From JBBQCW01 sp038319025 (GTDB lineage: Bacteria; Actinomycetota; Thermoleophilia; Solirubrobacterales; Solirubrobacteraceae), in assembly GCA_038319025.1 (NCBI GenBank), contig JBBQCW010000001.1, positions 62,001 to 126,000 on the forward strand: 64,000 nucleotides of DNA, given 5' to 3'. Below, piece after piece: positions 7,593-16,845 of this stretch. Position 1 is the stretch's first letter; each line of letters starts with the position of its first letter. A program made the translations under genes and the position numbers. The notes beneath the pieces were generated by a model that did not search any database, was not told the DNA's origin, and was given only the letters and a program-made list of their open reading frames with translations.

Positions 7593-8621
7593 GTGCTTTC
7601 CACCCGTCAGGAACTGATCCTGCGCAAGGTCGTCGACGCGTACGCGCAGTCCGGCCAGCCCGTGGGGTCCAAGGCGCTCGCGGTCGATCCGCAGATCGGG
7701 GCAGGCCCGTCGACCATCCGCAACGAACTTGCGATCTTGGAAGAGCAGGGACTGCTCGCCCACCCGCACACATCGGCGGGCCGCGTACCGACAGATGCAG
7801 GGCACCGCTACTACGTTGATCGGCTGCTCCCCGCAGCGCCCGCGCCGGAGACGGGGCTGTCGCTGGAATTGACCCGCCGCGAGGTCGACGAAGCCATGCG
7901 GGTCACCACCGAGACGCTTTCACAAGTCACCAGTCTGCTCGCGATCGTCAGCGCTCCACCGTTGCAGACCTCCACGCTGCGGCACGTCGAGATCTTGAGC
8001 CTGCAGCCGCAGGTTCTGATGGTGGTGATCATCACGTCGACGGGTGGTGTGACCAAGCGGGTCGTGCCGTTCGAGTCGCCGGTGGATCCGGGGCTCATCG
8101 CCTGGGGCGCCGAGTACCTCAACGAGCGCGTCGTCGGCTTGGGACTGGGGACGCATTCGCTGCACGCGCGGCTGGCCGACCCGTCGCTCGGAGCGCGCGA
8201 GGTCGCCTTTATCGAGGCGTTGGCCCCCGCCTTCCTCGATCTGGCGGCGACGGCGCAGGACAGCCTCTACGTCGATGGTGCCGCGCGGATGCTCGGCGAG
8301 CATCGCTTCTCGGACCTCTCTCAGCTCAATTCGCTGATGGAGATGTTGGAGCGCCGCGTGTCCCTGCTCGGGGTTCTGCGCGTGGCGCTGGGCAGCCGCG
8401 ACGTGTTCGTGCGCATCGGGAGCGAGAACGAGGCACCGGCCTTGCAGTCGCTGTCGGTTGTGGCCGCCGGCTACGGCCTGCCGTCGCGCAACCTGGGCAC
8501 CGTGTCCGTTATCGGGCCGGTGCGGATGGACTACGCGGCGGCGATCGGCTCAGTGCGGAGCGCCGCCGCTCAGCTGAGCGCGTTCGTCGGCGACGTCTAC
8601 GACGAGGGCGGTTCCCGATGA
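7593..8621 (+). CDS. hrcA: Heat-inducible transcription repressor HrcA
   Basis: A 342-aa HrcA, the repressor that binds CIRCE operators of groEL/dnaK operons and is kept active by GroEL. The N-terminal winged helix is clear (LSTRQELILRKVVDAYAQSG, GPSTIRNELAILEEQGLLAH, HTSAGRVPTDAGHRYYVD), followed by the GAF-like dimerisation domain with SVIGPVRMDYAAAIGSVR near the end. It overlaps dnaJ by four bases (ATGA), so the two are cotranslated. grpE and dnaK are not next to it, unlike many Gram-positives. Confidence 0.97.
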   Translation: MLSTRQELILRKVVDAYAQSGQPVGSKALAVDPQIGAGPSTIRNELAILEEQGLLAHPHTSAGRVPTDAGHRYYVDRLLPAAPAPETGLSLELTRREVDEAMRVTTETLSQVTSLLAIVSAPPLQTSTLRHVEILSLQPQVLMVVIITSTGGVTKRVVPFESPVDPGLIAWGAEYLNERVVGLGLGTHSLHARLADPSLGAREVAFIEALAPAFLDLAATAQDSLYVDGAARMLGEHRFSDLSQLNSLMEMLERRVSLLGVLRVALGSRDVFVRIGSENEAPALQSLSVVAAGYGLPSRNLGTVSVIGPVRMDYAAAIGSVRSAAAQLSAFVGDVYDEGGSR

Positions 8622-9751
8622 GTTCCACGGTGCCACGGGATCCCTATGAGGTTCTCGGGGTGGGCAAGGCCGCCGACGAGCGGGAGATCAAGAAGGCGTT
8701 CCGCCGCCTCGCCCGCGAGCTACACCCGGATGTCAACGCGCACGACCCTGAGGCTGAGTCCAAGTTCAAGGAGCTCGCCGAGGCCTACGAGATCCTGTCC
8801 AACGCCGAGTCGCGCGCGACCTATGACCGGTACGGACACGATGGCCTGCGGTCCGGTGGCATGGGGCCGGAGATGGGCAACTTCGGCGGCCTGGGCGATC
8901 TCTTCGAGGCGTTCTTCGGGCAGGGCGGGATGTTCGGCGGCGGCGGCCGCGGCGGTCCTACGCAGGGGCGCGATGCCGCGGTGGGCGCGACCATCAGCCT
9001 CGCGCAGGCCGCCACCGGGACCCGCGTGCAGGTCGCGCCGGAACTGGTGATCGCGTGCACCCACTGCAACGGCAACGGGGCCGAGCCGGGGACGCCCATC
9101 GAGACATGCGAGCGCTGCGGCGGTCAGGGCGTGCTGCAAGCGGTCTCCCGTTCTCCGTTCGGGCAGGTCGTCCGTCACGTCGCCTGCGACACGTGCGGCG
9201 GCGACGGTCGCGTCCCGCAAACGCCTTGCGACGAGTGCGACGGCCAAGGCCGGGTGCTCGAGCGCGTGTCGTTGGACGTCGACGTGCCGGCCGGTATCGA
9301 AGACGGTCAGCGCATCCGCCTGACCGGTCGCGGCCATGCGGGCGATCACGGCGGCCCCGCCGGCGATCTCTACGTACAGGTCCGCGTGGCTGAGGATCTG
9401 CGATTCCTGCGCGACGGCGTCGATCTGATCGCTGTCCTTGACGTGCCTGCACCTCTGGCAGCGCTAGGGGGGACCCGGAAGATCGAGACGTTGCTCAACG
9501 GTGAGCAGGACGTTGTGGTCGAGGCGGGCACACAGCCGGGCGAAGAGATCAAGCTGAAGGGCGAAGGGATGCCCGCGCTGCGCGGCAAGCGCGTCGGTGA
9601 CCTGCGCGTGGTCCTGAACGTCGTGATCCCTCGGCGACTCGACGCCGCACAGCGTGCGCAGCTAGAGGCGTTTGCGGCCACCATCACTCCCGAGAACCTG
9701 CGCAGTGACGAGTCGCTGGTCGGCAAGCTGCGCCGTTTGTTGCGCGGCTAG
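8618..9751 (+). CDS. dnaJ: Chaperone DnaJ
   Basis: A full-length 377-aa type I Hsp40 that stimulates DnaK ATPase and delivers clients. The J domain carries HPD in RELHPDVNAHD, then a Gly/Phe-rich linker (GGLGDLFEAFFGQGGMFGGG). The zinc-binding region has all four CxxCxGxG modules (CTHCNGNG, CERCGGQG, CDTCGGDG, CDECDGQG), followed by the C-terminal substrate-binding domains. It sits between hrcA (four-base overlap) and prmA, the common actinobacterial order. Confidence 0.98.
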   Translation: MSSTVPRDPYEVLGVGKAADEREIKKAFRRLARELHPDVNAHDPEAESKFKELAEAYEILSNAESRATYDRYGHDGLRSGGMGPEMGNFGGLGDLFEAFFGQGGMFGGGGRGGPTQGRDAAVGATISLAQAATGTRVQVAPELVIACTHCNGNGAEPGTPIETCERCGGQGVLQAVSRSPFGQVVRHVACDTCGGDGRVPQTPCDECDGQGRVLERVSLDVDVPAGIEDGQRIRLTGRGHAGDHGGPAGDLYVQVRVAEDLRFLRDGVDLIAVLDVPAPLAALGGTRKIETLLNGEQDVVVEAGTQPGEEIKLKGEGMPALRGKRVGDLRVVLNVVIPRRLDAAQRAQLEAFAATITPENLRSDESLVGKLRRLLRG

Positions 9752-9754
9752 TTG

Positions 9755-10576
9755 ATGCTTCGGCTGGCGGTCACCGTTCGGCGGGAGGACGCCGAGATCG
9801 TCTTGGCCGAGTTGCTGGAACTGGCTCCATCCGGCGTTGAAGAGACCGACAACCCCGACGGGACGGTGGAGTACGCCGTTTACGGCGCGCGCGGTGAGTT
9901 GCCTCTGCTGCCCGACGTTGAGGCGGCGGCCGCAGGTGCGCTGGTGCAGGTCCGCACCACCGAGGTCGCCGACGACTGGGGTGAGCGTTGGAAGGCCTTT
10001 CACCAGCCGGTGACGGTCGGCGACGGCAGACTCCGCGTGCGCCCTCCATGGGAGGCCCCGGATCCCTCGGCGGCCATCGAAATCGTGATCGATCCCGGGC
10101 AGGCGTTCGGCACCGGCGCCCATCACACCACGCGACTGTGCTTGGAACTGATGCTTGAACTTGATCCGGCAGGGCCGCTGGTGGACGTCGGATGCGGCAG
10201 CGGCGTTCTGGCGATCGCCGGGGCGCGGCTGGGCTGGGCGCCGGTGCTCGGCCTGGACCACGAGCGCGAGTCGGTGGCGGCGACTGCGGAGAACGCAGCG
10301 GTCAACGGTGTTCCCGAGGTCGATGTGCGTCGGTGGGATCTGCTGCACGACGGCCGCACGCCGTCGGCGCCGACCATAGTGGCCAACCTGCTGCGCCCGT
10401 TGCTCCTGCGCATCGCCGCGGATGGCTTCGACGGAGATGCACCGCGGGCGCTGGTGGCCTCCGGTCTGCTCGCGCAGGAGGCCGACGAGGTCGCGGCGGC
10501 CTTCGCGCCGCTGGGACTGGTGGAGACCGACCGCCGGCTGGGCGGGGAGTGGGCCGCACTGTTGCTGCGGCGGTAG
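9755..10576 (+). CDS. prmA: Ribosomal protein L11 methyltransferase
   Basis: A 273-aa PrmA, a SAM-dependent methylase of ribosomal protein L11. The diagnostic GQAFGTGAHHTTRLCLELM is near residue 112 and the SAM motif LVDVGCGSGVLAIAGARLG follows. NPPY-like catalytic residues are represented by IVANLLRPLLL. The ATG at 9755 follows dnaJ by three bases; a TTG at 9752 is an alternative. It follows dnaJ as in many Gram-positive genomes. Confidence 0.95.
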   Translation: MLRLAVTVRREDAEIVLAELLELAPSGVEETDNPDGTVEYAVYGARGELPLLPDVEAAAAGALVQVRTTEVADDWGERWKAFHQPVTVGDGRLRVRPPWEAPDPSAAIEIVIDPGQAFGTGAHHTTRLCLELMLELDPAGPLVDVGCGSGVLAIAGARLGWAPVLGLDHERESVAATAENAAVNGVPEVDVRRWDLLHDGRTPSAPTIVANLLRPLLLRIAADGFDGDAPRALVASGLLAQEADEVAAAFAPLGLVETDRRLGGEWAALLLRR

Positions 10577-10685
10577 CCCTCGCAATTTCGCCGCCAGGTA
10601 AGTGGTAGGGAGACGGAAGTCTGCGCCCTGCACGTCCGAGTTCGTACAAAGTCTCAAGCGTTTCGGGGCGGCGGAATTCGGACCG

Positions 10686-10691
10686 TACGTT
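10686..10691 (+). promoter_or_regulatory. -10 box of a leaderless promoter (L,D-transpeptidase gene)
   Basis: TACGTT lies six bases before the ATG at 10698 and no Shine-Dalgarno is visible, which supports this internal start over upstream ones in the same frame. Confidence 0.55.
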
Positions 10692-10697
10692 GCGCTC

Positions 10698-11462
10698 ATG
10701 CGCTACCCAACGATCCAGCATGTAAGAACACCGACCACGAACCGTCGGCGGCGGATGGGGGCGGCGGGGTGCCTACTCAGCGCTGCTCTGGCCCTGGGCG
10801 GGGCATCATCGGCGCAGGCTGAAGCTCCGCCTGCCGCCACTACACCGGCGGGCACCACGGGCGCCGCGATCTTGGTGTCGGTGGCGGCGATGGCCTCGCC
10901 CACGCGGCAGGCCCAGGTGGTGAAGCGGATATCGGCGTACACGCCGTTGACCGGCGACGGGATGGTTCTGCCGATCCTCGACACACGTGATGTCGCGGGT
11001 CGCCTATGGCTCAAGGTGCGCATCAGCGGTCGGCCCAACGGGATGGTCGGATGGATTCAGGAGAGCGCGGCGATTGTCATCCCGCTGCCGTGGACTATCG
11101 ATGTCGACCTGAGCGCACGTAAGCTGACGGCCAGCCGCGGGGGCCAGGTCGTGCGCACCATGCGGGTGGTCGTCGGCGCCCCGAGCACGCCGACGCCGAC
11201 GGGGCACTTCTTCATCGTCGAGAAGACTCGCCTGCGGGCTTCCTGGTCGCCGCGGGGCTGGGCACTTTCCACGTCAGCGTTCTCCAACGTTTTGCGCCAC
11301 TTCGAGGGTGGGGTGGGTCAAGTTGCGATTCATGCCAGCGGCAGCCTCCCGGAGGCAATGGGAACAGCCTCCTCCCACGGATGTGTGCGGGCCCGCGACG
11401 CGGACGCCGCCTGGTTGGCGGGCCACATTCCGAGCGGTACTTCGCTCAACATCGGGGCGTAG
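10698..11462 (+). CDS. Secreted L,D-transpeptidase (YkuD domain)
   Basis: A 254-aa exported enzyme that forms 3-3 peptidoglycan crosslinks or anchors proteins. A basic N-terminus followed by GCLLSAALALGGASSAQA is a signal peptide. An SH3-like segment (residues about 60-125, LWLKVRISGRPNGMVGWI) precedes the YkuD domain from about 130, with HASG and the catalytic SHGCVR near residue 230. The Cys and His are intact. The tail SGTSLNIGA is short. Confidence 0.9.
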   Translation: MRYPTIQHVRTPTTNRRRRMGAAGCLLSAALALGGASSAQAEAPPAATTPAGTTGAAILVSVAAMASPTRQAQVVKRISAYTPLTGDGMVLPILDTRDVAGRLWLKVRISGRPNGMVGWIQESAAIVIPLPWTIDVDLSARKLTASRGGQVVRTMRVVVGAPSTPTPTGHFFIVEKTRLRASWSPRGWALSTSAFSNVLRHFEGGVGQVAIHASGSLPEAMGTASSHGCVRARDADAAWLAGHIPSGTSLNIGA

Positions 11463-11493
11463 ACGAAGCGCCACGGGCACCGGGAGTCGCTGC

Positions 11494-12141
11494 TCAGCGA
11501 AGCGGCTCCCGGCTCGACTTCCCGGCCGCGAGGTGCTCGACGAGTCGCTGGGCGACCGGGCCGGCCTCCTCCGGTCCGTCCGGAGCGAGGTCCGTCCGCA
11601 CCCACCCTGGGTCGAACGCGAACACGGCCACACCCTTCCCGCCACCGACCTCCTGGCGCAGCGTCTGGGTGAACGACGAGAGCGCCGCTTTGGGCGCGGC
11701 ATACGCGCCCATCCCCCGTCGGCCGCCGTCGATGGCGGGGGCGATCAGGTTCACCACCACGCCGGATCCGCGCTCGAGCATGCCGGGCACCAGCGCACCC
11801 GCGAGCACCATGGGGGACAGGACGTTGATCTGAAAGCTGCGATCCAGGTCCTCCAGCGCCAAGTCGGTGAGCGGCCCGTCGATACGCACGGCGGCGTTGT
11901 TGACGAGGACGTCGACCCGGCCGTAGACGGTGAGGACCTCGGCGGCCAGGCCCAACGCGTGCGCCGGATCGGATAGATCGACCGTGTGCGTCGATGCGGC
12001 ACCCGCGACGCTGTCCAGCAGTTCGGTCCGGCGGGCGCACACCGCCACCGTGGCGCCGCGGGCGGCGAGAGCCTCGGCGGTGGCGCGGCCGATTCCGCTC
12101 GACGCTCCGGTGACGAGGCAGACGGCTCCCTGAAGGTTCAT
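11494..12141 (-). CDS. Short-chain dehydrogenase/reductase with altered catalytic Ser region
   Basis: A 215-aa SDR with cofactor motif TGASSGIG (residues 11-18), NNAA near 82 and the Tyr-Lys pair in AYAAPKAAL. Where most SDRs have a Ser after the Asn of strand five, this one reads VVNLIAPAID, so the usual catalytic Ser is missing. The rest looks intact, including PGWVRTDL. It may have unusual chemistry or be non-enzymatic. The ATG at 12141 was chosen over the longer frame because it starts the Rossmann strand properly. It is divergent from the desaturase-like gene. Confidence 0.85.
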   Translation of the reverse strand: MNLQGAVCLVTGASSGIGRATAEALAARGATVAVCARRTELLDSVAGAASTHTVDLSDPAHALGLAAEVLTVYGRVDVLVNNAAVRIDGPLTDLALEDLDRSFQINVLSPMVLAGALVPGMLERGSGVVVNLIAPAIDGGRRGMGAYAAPKAALSSFTQTLRQEVGGGKGVAVFAFDPGWVRTDLAPDGPEEAGPVAQRLVEHLAAGKSSREPLR

Positions 12142-12189
12142 GACCCCTCTACGGGGGCGCGCGCTCGGCGGACTCAGACCTCGGGTTTG

Positions 12190-12195
12190 TAGTGT
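12190..12195 (+). promoter_or_regulatory. -10 box of a leaderless promoter (desaturase-like gene)
   Basis: TAGTGT lies seven bases before the ATG at 12203, with no ribosome site. Confidence 0.55.
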
Positions 12196-12202
12196 CCTGC
12201 TC

Positions 12203-13660
12203 ATGCTCGACGCGGTCATCATCGGAGCGGGCCACAACGGGCTTGTGGCCGCCGCGTATCTGGCGCGCGCCGGGCTGTCGGTGCAGGTGCCGGAGCGTCG
12301 AGACATCGTCGGTGGCGCCTGTGTCACCGAGGAACTTTGGCCGGGCATCCGGGCGTCGCCGGGCGCGTACACACTGTCGCTGCTGCGCCGTCAGATCATG
12401 GACGACCTCGATCTGGTCGGGCACGGACTTCATGTCGAGGTCCACGAGCCGTACCTGTTCGCCCCCCAACCTGACGGACGCAAGGTCGTCACCTGGTCTT
12501 CGCGTGAGCGCACGCACGCCCAGTTGACCAAGGACTTCTCCCGCGCCGACGCCGACGGCTATGAGACCTGGGCGAATCGCTGGTCGGCCGCGGCACAGCG
12601 CGCCCGTCCGCTGATGCTCGAGCCCGCCGACCGCGAGCGGTGGCTGGAGGCGATCGGCCCCGAGATCCTCGACGGCTCGATTGCCGACGATCTGGCCGGT
12701 ATCCCCACCGAAGCGGTGCGGGTTCCGTTCGCCATCCAAGGCCTGATCGGCACCCTGGCCGGTCCGGGCGATCCGGGCACGGCGTTCGTCGGCTTCTACC
12801 ACGACCTCGGCGAAGCGACCGACCCGCCGGGGGCCTGGGGGTTCGCCCGCGGAGGAATGGGTGCCGTGACGGCCGCTCTGCGCAGCGCCGCCGAGGCGGC
12901 CGGGGCCCTTGTGCGCACGGACGAGTCGGTGGAGCGCATCCTCGTGGACGAGTCAGGCCCGCGCGCCGATGGCGTAGGGCTCGAAAGCGGTGAAGAACTG
13001 CGCGCGGCCGTCGTCCTGTCCGGTGCTGATCCGCTGCGCACCGCTGCTTTGGCCGGGCTGCCGCGCCCTGCCGGATGGGAGCAGGACGGCCCGGTGGTGA
13101 AGGTCATGGTGCAGCTCGATGGGCTGCCGGATTTCCCCGCCTGGCCGGGCCCGGACCCCTGGGCGGGGACGATCGACATCGGCTTCACGATGGACGACCT
13201 GGAAGCTGCCGCCGCCGCTGCGCGCGACGGCAGGCCCGCCGAGCGCCCGTGGATCGAAGCGGCCTGCCAGACCGCCGCCGACCCCACCTTGGCGCCTCCA
13301 GGTCGCCATGTCGTGTCGCTCTTCTGCCAATGCTTTCCACCCGATGTAGACGCCGACGAGGCCGCCGATCTGGCGATCGCCCGCTTCGCTGAGGTCTGCC
13401 CGACCTTCCCCGATCACATCGTTGATCGGCTGGCCCTGGGTCCTCGGGAACTGGAGGCCAGGTTCGGAATTGTCGGAGGCCATATCTTCCACGGTGAGAT
13501 GCTCGGTTCTCAACTCTTGGAGAAGCGCTTCGCGGCCCGCGCCTTCGGTGGGATCGACGGGCTGTATCTAGCGGGCTCCGGCGCCCACCCAGGCGGCGCC
13601 GTCACCGGTGCCCCCGGGTATCTGGCCGCGGCCGCCGTGCTTGAGGACCGGAGGCGCTGA
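12203..13660 (+). CDS. FAD-dependent phytoene-desaturase/PYROXD2-like oxidoreductase
   Basis: A 485-aa flavoprotein with an N-terminal dinucleotide fold (DAVIIGAGHNGLVAAAYLAR) and the second FAD motif VPERRDIVGGACVTEELWPG, as in the CrtI/PYROXD2 group. The C-terminal LYLAGSGAHPGGAVTGAPGY is the conserved FAD-binding tail of that group. It probably desaturates or oxidises a hydrophobic substrate, possibly a terpenoid; that is inferred. Its stop overlaps the start of the next flavoprotein by one base (TGATG), so they should act together. Confidence 0.88.
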   Translation: MLDAVIIGAGHNGLVAAAYLARAGLSVQVPERRDIVGGACVTEELWPGIRASPGAYTLSLLRRQIMDDLDLVGHGLHVEVHEPYLFAPQPDGRKVVTWSSRERTHAQLTKDFSRADADGYETWANRWSAAAQRARPLMLEPADRERWLEAIGPEILDGSIADDLAGIPTEAVRVPFAIQGLIGTLAGPGDPGTAFVGFYHDLGEATDPPGAWGFARGGMGAVTAALRSAAEAAGALVRTDESVERILVDESGPRADGVGLESGEELRAAVVLSGADPLRTAALAGLPRPAGWEQDGPVVKVMVQLDGLPDFPAWPGPDPWAGTIDIGFTMDDLEAAAAAARDGRPAERPWIEAACQTAADPTLAPPGRHVVSLFCQCFPPDVDADEAADLAIARFAEVCPTFPDHIVDRLALGPRELEARFGIVGGHIFHGEMLGSQLLEKRFAARAFGGIDGLYLAGSGAHPGGAVTGAPGYLAAAAVLEDRRR

Positions 13661-15021
13661 TGGGCCAGGAGATCGTCATCCTCGGCGGCGGGTTCGGGGG
13701 CTTCTACGCCGCCCGTCAGCTGGAGCGTGCACTGCCCCACCACAGCGCACGCGTCACCCTGATCAGCGAAGACAACTTCTTGCTTTACACGCCGCTGCTG
13801 CCCGGGGCAGCCGGAGGCACATTGGAACCGCGCCACGTAGTCGTTCCGTTGCGTGAAGAGCTCTCGCGGACGCAGGTGCGCTTGGGCTCGGTCATCGGCG
13901 GGGACCCTGACGGGCAGACCGTCCGGGTGCGCCTCCTCGCCGGCCAGGTCGAGGACATCGCCTATGACCAGCTGATCGTGGCTCTCGGTTCGGTCTCGCG
14001 CACCCTGCCGGTGCCCGGACTGGCGGAGTACGGCGTCGGATTCAAGGGGCTGCCGGACGCGATCGCCCTGCGCAACAACCTGATCGTCGGGCTCGAGGCG
14101 GCGGAGGCGATCAACAATGCCGAAACGCGCGCGCCTTGGCTCACCCATGTCTTCGTCGGCGCCGGGTATGCGGGGTTGGAGGGCTTGGCCGAACTGCAGG
14201 ACTTCGCCGCCGATCTGCTCGATCTCTACCCGCGCTGCCGGCAGCAGGGCATGCGCTGGATCCTGGTCGAGGCGCGCGACCGCGTGATGCCGGAGATCCC
14301 TTCCTCGCTGGCCGACTTCGCCACGCGGGAGCTGCGCGGCCGCGGCATCGAGATCCGGCTGTCCACGACACTCGAGGAGATCACCGAGGAAGCTGTCCGC
14401 CTTTCCGATGGTGAGATCGTCCCGACGCGATCGGTGGTGTGGACGGCCGGCGTGCGCCCGAGTCCCGTGATCGCACAGCTGGGGCTGCCGCTGAGCGAGA
14501 CCGGCCGAATCGCGGTGGAAAAGACGATGCAGGTATCGGGCCGCCCGAGCGTGTGGGCGATCGGCGACTCCGCCGCCGTTCCCGACCCGGCGCGTAAGGG
14601 CCAGCCCTGCCCGCCGACCGCTCAGCACGCGTTGCGTCAAGGGCGGCTTGTGGGCCGCAACGTGGCCGCAGTACTGGGCAGTGGCAAGGTTCGTCCGTTC
14701 AAGTACCGGACGCGGGGCGTGTTCGTGGACATGGGTCGCGGCAAGGCGGTTGCCTCCACGTTGGGCCTGCGCTGGCGTGGCACTCCCGCCTGGTGGCTGA
14801 CCCGCACCTACCACGTGGCGATGATGCCGGGGGTCAAGCGCCGCCTACGGCTGCTGGTGGACTGGAACGTCGGGTTGCTGTTCGGTCGGGACGCTTCAGA
14901 GCTCGGGCGCCTGGGGCATCCGGCCGGCCTGGCGGACCGTGCCGACGAGGGCACCGGAATGCCCGTCAGCTCGCCCGCCGGGGACCCGCCCGCTCCGGTC
15001 CCTATCCTGAAGGACGAATGA
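13660..15021 (+). CDS. NDH-2-like NAD(P)/FAD oxidoreductase
   Basis: A 453-aa type II NADH dehydrogenase-like flavoprotein. The FAD motif is IVILGGGFGGFYAARQLE, the second NAD fold contains HVFVGAGYAGLEGLAEL near residue 162, and VWAIGDSAAV near 305 is the C-terminal FAD motif. The last 120 residues include the amphipathic region by which NDH-2 enzymes attach to the membrane. It would pass electrons from NADH to quinone. Tight coupling with the preceding desaturase-like gene suggests the pair transfers electrons from that enzyme to quinone, which is a hypothesis. Confidence 0.85.
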   Translation: MGQEIVILGGGFGGFYAARQLERALPHHSARVTLISEDNFLLYTPLLPGAAGGTLEPRHVVVPLREELSRTQVRLGSVIGGDPDGQTVRVRLLAGQVEDIAYDQLIVALGSVSRTLPVPGLAEYGVGFKGLPDAIALRNNLIVGLEAAEAINNAETRAPWLTHVFVGAGYAGLEGLAELQDFAADLLDLYPRCRQQGMRWILVEARDRVMPEIPSSLADFATRELRGRGIEIRLSTTLEEITEEAVRLSDGEIVPTRSVVWTAGVRPSPVIAQLGLPLSETGRIAVEKTMQVSGRPSVWAIGDSAAVPDPARKGQPCPPTAQHALRQGRLVGRNVAAVLGSGKVRPFKYRTRGVFVDMGRGKAVASTLGLRWRGTPAWWLTRTYHVAMMPGVKRRLRLLVDWNVGLLFGRDASELGRLGHPAGLADRADEGTGMPVSSPAGDPPAPVPILKDE

Positions 15022-15449
15022 CGCTTGCTGAACAGGTGAAGGCCGGCCTCACCGCCTCGATGAAGGCGGGGGAGAAGGAGCGCGTCACCGCGCTGCGCCT
15101 CATCCTCAGCGAACTGCAGAAGGCGGCGAAGGAAGGTGGGGACGACGAGGTCACCGTCCTGCGTCGTGAGCGCAAGCGCCGGCTGGAGTCGGCGACCGCC
15201 TTCCGCGACAACGACCGTCCCGAGTTGGCGGCAGGTGAAGAGGCCGAAGCGGAGCTGATCACCAGCTACCTGCCGGCGGAACTTTCCGATGATGATCTGC
15301 GGGCGATCGTGGCCGACGCGGTCGCCGGGACTGGTGCCGCTTCGCCCAAGGACACGGGGCTCGTGATGAAGGCGGCGATGGCCGTCGTCGCCGGCCGCGC
15401 CGACGGCAAGCGCGTCGCCGCGCTGGCCGGGGAGGCCCTGCGGGGCTGA
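15018..15449 (+). CDS. yqeY: GatB/YqeY domain protein
   Basis: A 143-aa YqeY-like protein, related to the tRNA-binding tail of GatB. Clear family stretches are TLAEQVKAGLTASMKAGEKE, RLILSELQKA, ITSYLPAELSDDDL and the final AALAGEAL. Function is not established; it may bind tRNA. The ATG overlaps the NDH-2 stop and its stop overlaps the phoH start, giving the usual yqeY-phoH-ybeY-era order. Confidence 0.9.
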   Translation: MTLAEQVKAGLTASMKAGEKERVTALRLILSELQKAAKEGGDDEVTVLRRERKRRLESATAFRDNDRPELAAGEEAEAELITSYLPAELSDDDLRAIVADAVAGTGAASPKDTGLVMKAAMAVVAGRADGKRVAALAGEALRG

Positions 15450-16432
15450 TGCGCCGGCAACTTGAACTGACCAACGATGCCGCCGCGGCGTTGACGGCCG
15501 ACTCCGACGCCATCTTGCGCGCCCTCGAGGAGTCCGCCGACTGTGGCGTCTTCCTGCGCGGCAACGTCATCACCCTCGACGGCGAGGCTGAGACGGTGCA
15601 GCGCGCCGCGACGGTCATGCGTGAGCTGTCCGAACTGGTCGACAACGGCCATGAGATTTCGCCCGGCACGATCAGCGCCGTCACCGGGGCGCTTGCTCAG
15701 CACACCTCACCGGGGGCGATCCTGGACGACGTCGTGTGGCGGCACCGCGCGAACAAGGTTGCGCCCAAGACGGTCAACCAGAAGCGCTACGTCGACTCGA
15801 TCCGCAACAACACGGTGACCTTCGGCATCGGGCCCGCAGGCACCGGCAAGACGTTCCTGGCCGTCGCCATGGCCGCCGCCGCGCTCTCGCGGCGCGAGGT
15901 CAACCGCATCATCCTCACCCGCCCCGCAGTGGAGGCCGGCGAACGCCTGGGCTTCCTGCCCGGCGATCTGATGGCCAAGATCGACCCCTACCTACGACCC
16001 CTCTTCGACGCGCTGAACGACATGCTGGATCCCGAGCGCGTCTCGTCGCATCTGGAAAAGGGTGTGATTGAGGTTGCGCCGCTCGCGTTCATGCGGGGCC
16101 GCACGCTCAACGACGCCTTTGTGATCCTGGATGAGGCCCAGAACACCAGCGCCGAACAGATGAAGATGTTCCTCACGCGGCTTGGGTTCAACTCGCGGAT
16201 GGTGATCACCGGGGATGTGACGCAGATCGATCTTCCGCGCGAGCAGCAGTCCGGGCTCGTCGTGATCAGCGACATCCTCGACGGGATCGACGGCATCGAG
16301 TTCGTCCGTTTCGGCGGGGTGGATGTGGTCCGCCATCACATGGTCCAGAAGATTGTCGAGGCCTACACCGAGCATGCGGAGCGTCAGGCGCCGGAGTTGC
16401 GCCCGGCCGACCGCGACCGCCGACGGGCCTGA
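15449..16432 (+). CDS. PhoH-family ATPase
   Basis: A 327-aa PhoH/YbeZ-type NTPase with an N-terminal KH-like region (residues 1-85), Walker A GPAGTGKTFLA near 130 and Walker B FVILDEAQNTS near 225. The conserved LTRLGFNSRMVITGD and QIDLP follow. YbeZ proteins are linked to ribosome and RNA metabolism and work with YbeY, whose gene is next. The start overlaps the yqeY stop (TGATG). Confidence 0.94.
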   Translation: MRRQLELTNDAAAALTADSDAILRALEESADCGVFLRGNVITLDGEAETVQRAATVMRELSELVDNGHEISPGTISAVTGALAQHTSPGAILDDVVWRHRANKVAPKTVNQKRYVDSIRNNTVTFGIGPAGTGKTFLAVAMAAAALSRREVNRIILTRPAVEAGERLGFLPGDLMAKIDPYLRPLFDALNDMLDPERVSSHLEKGVIEVAPLAFMRGRTLNDAFVILDEAQNTSAEQMKMFLTRLGFNSRMVITGDVTQIDLPREQQSGLVVISDILDGIDGIEFVRFGGVDVVRHHMVQKIVEAYTEHAERQAPELRPADRDRRRA

Positions 16433-16443
16433 GGCCCGCGCCC

Positions 16444-16845
16444 GTGTTGGAGGTCGAGTTGATCGGCGCCGGGGGCGTCCCGGACGCACCTGATGTGCTG
16501 GAGACCGAGCGCCTCGTGGCGCTGGCGGTGGCCTCGGCCGACGTCAGCGACGGTCATGTCGCCGTGCAGTACGTCGATGCGTCGCGGATCGCGGAGTTGA
16601 ACCTCGCCCATCGCGGCAAGGAGGGCCCGACCGACGTGCTGTCCTTCCCGGTCGACGAGACCGAAGACACGCCCGGGCCCCGTGAATTGGGGGATGTGAT
16701 CATCTGCGCTGAACACACCGTCGATCTGCGTGAGGCGATCGTTCACGGGGCGCTGCATCTGGTGGGCATGGACCATGAGACGGACGCCGGGGAGATGCTG
16801 GCCGTGCAGGCCGAGATCCTGTCGTGGGACGGATTTGTGGCATGA
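16444..16845 (+). CDS. ybeY: Endoribonuclease / rRNA maturation factor YbeY
   Basis: A 133-aa YbeY, a metal-dependent RNase that processes 16S rRNA and joins 70S quality control. The zinc motif HGALHLVGMDHETD shows the three His residues, and GPTDVLSFPVDE precedes it. The GTG at 16444 gives a normal length although no good ribosome site is visible. It overlaps era by four bases (ATGA), matching the usual ybeY-era coupling in ribosome small-subunit assembly. Confidence 0.95.
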   Translation: MLEVELIGAGGVPDAPDVLETERLVALAVASADVSDGHVAVQYVDASRIAELNLAHRGKEGPTDVLSFPVDETEDTPGPRELGDVIICAEHTVDLREAIVHGALHLVGMDHETDAGEMLAVQAEILSWDGFVA

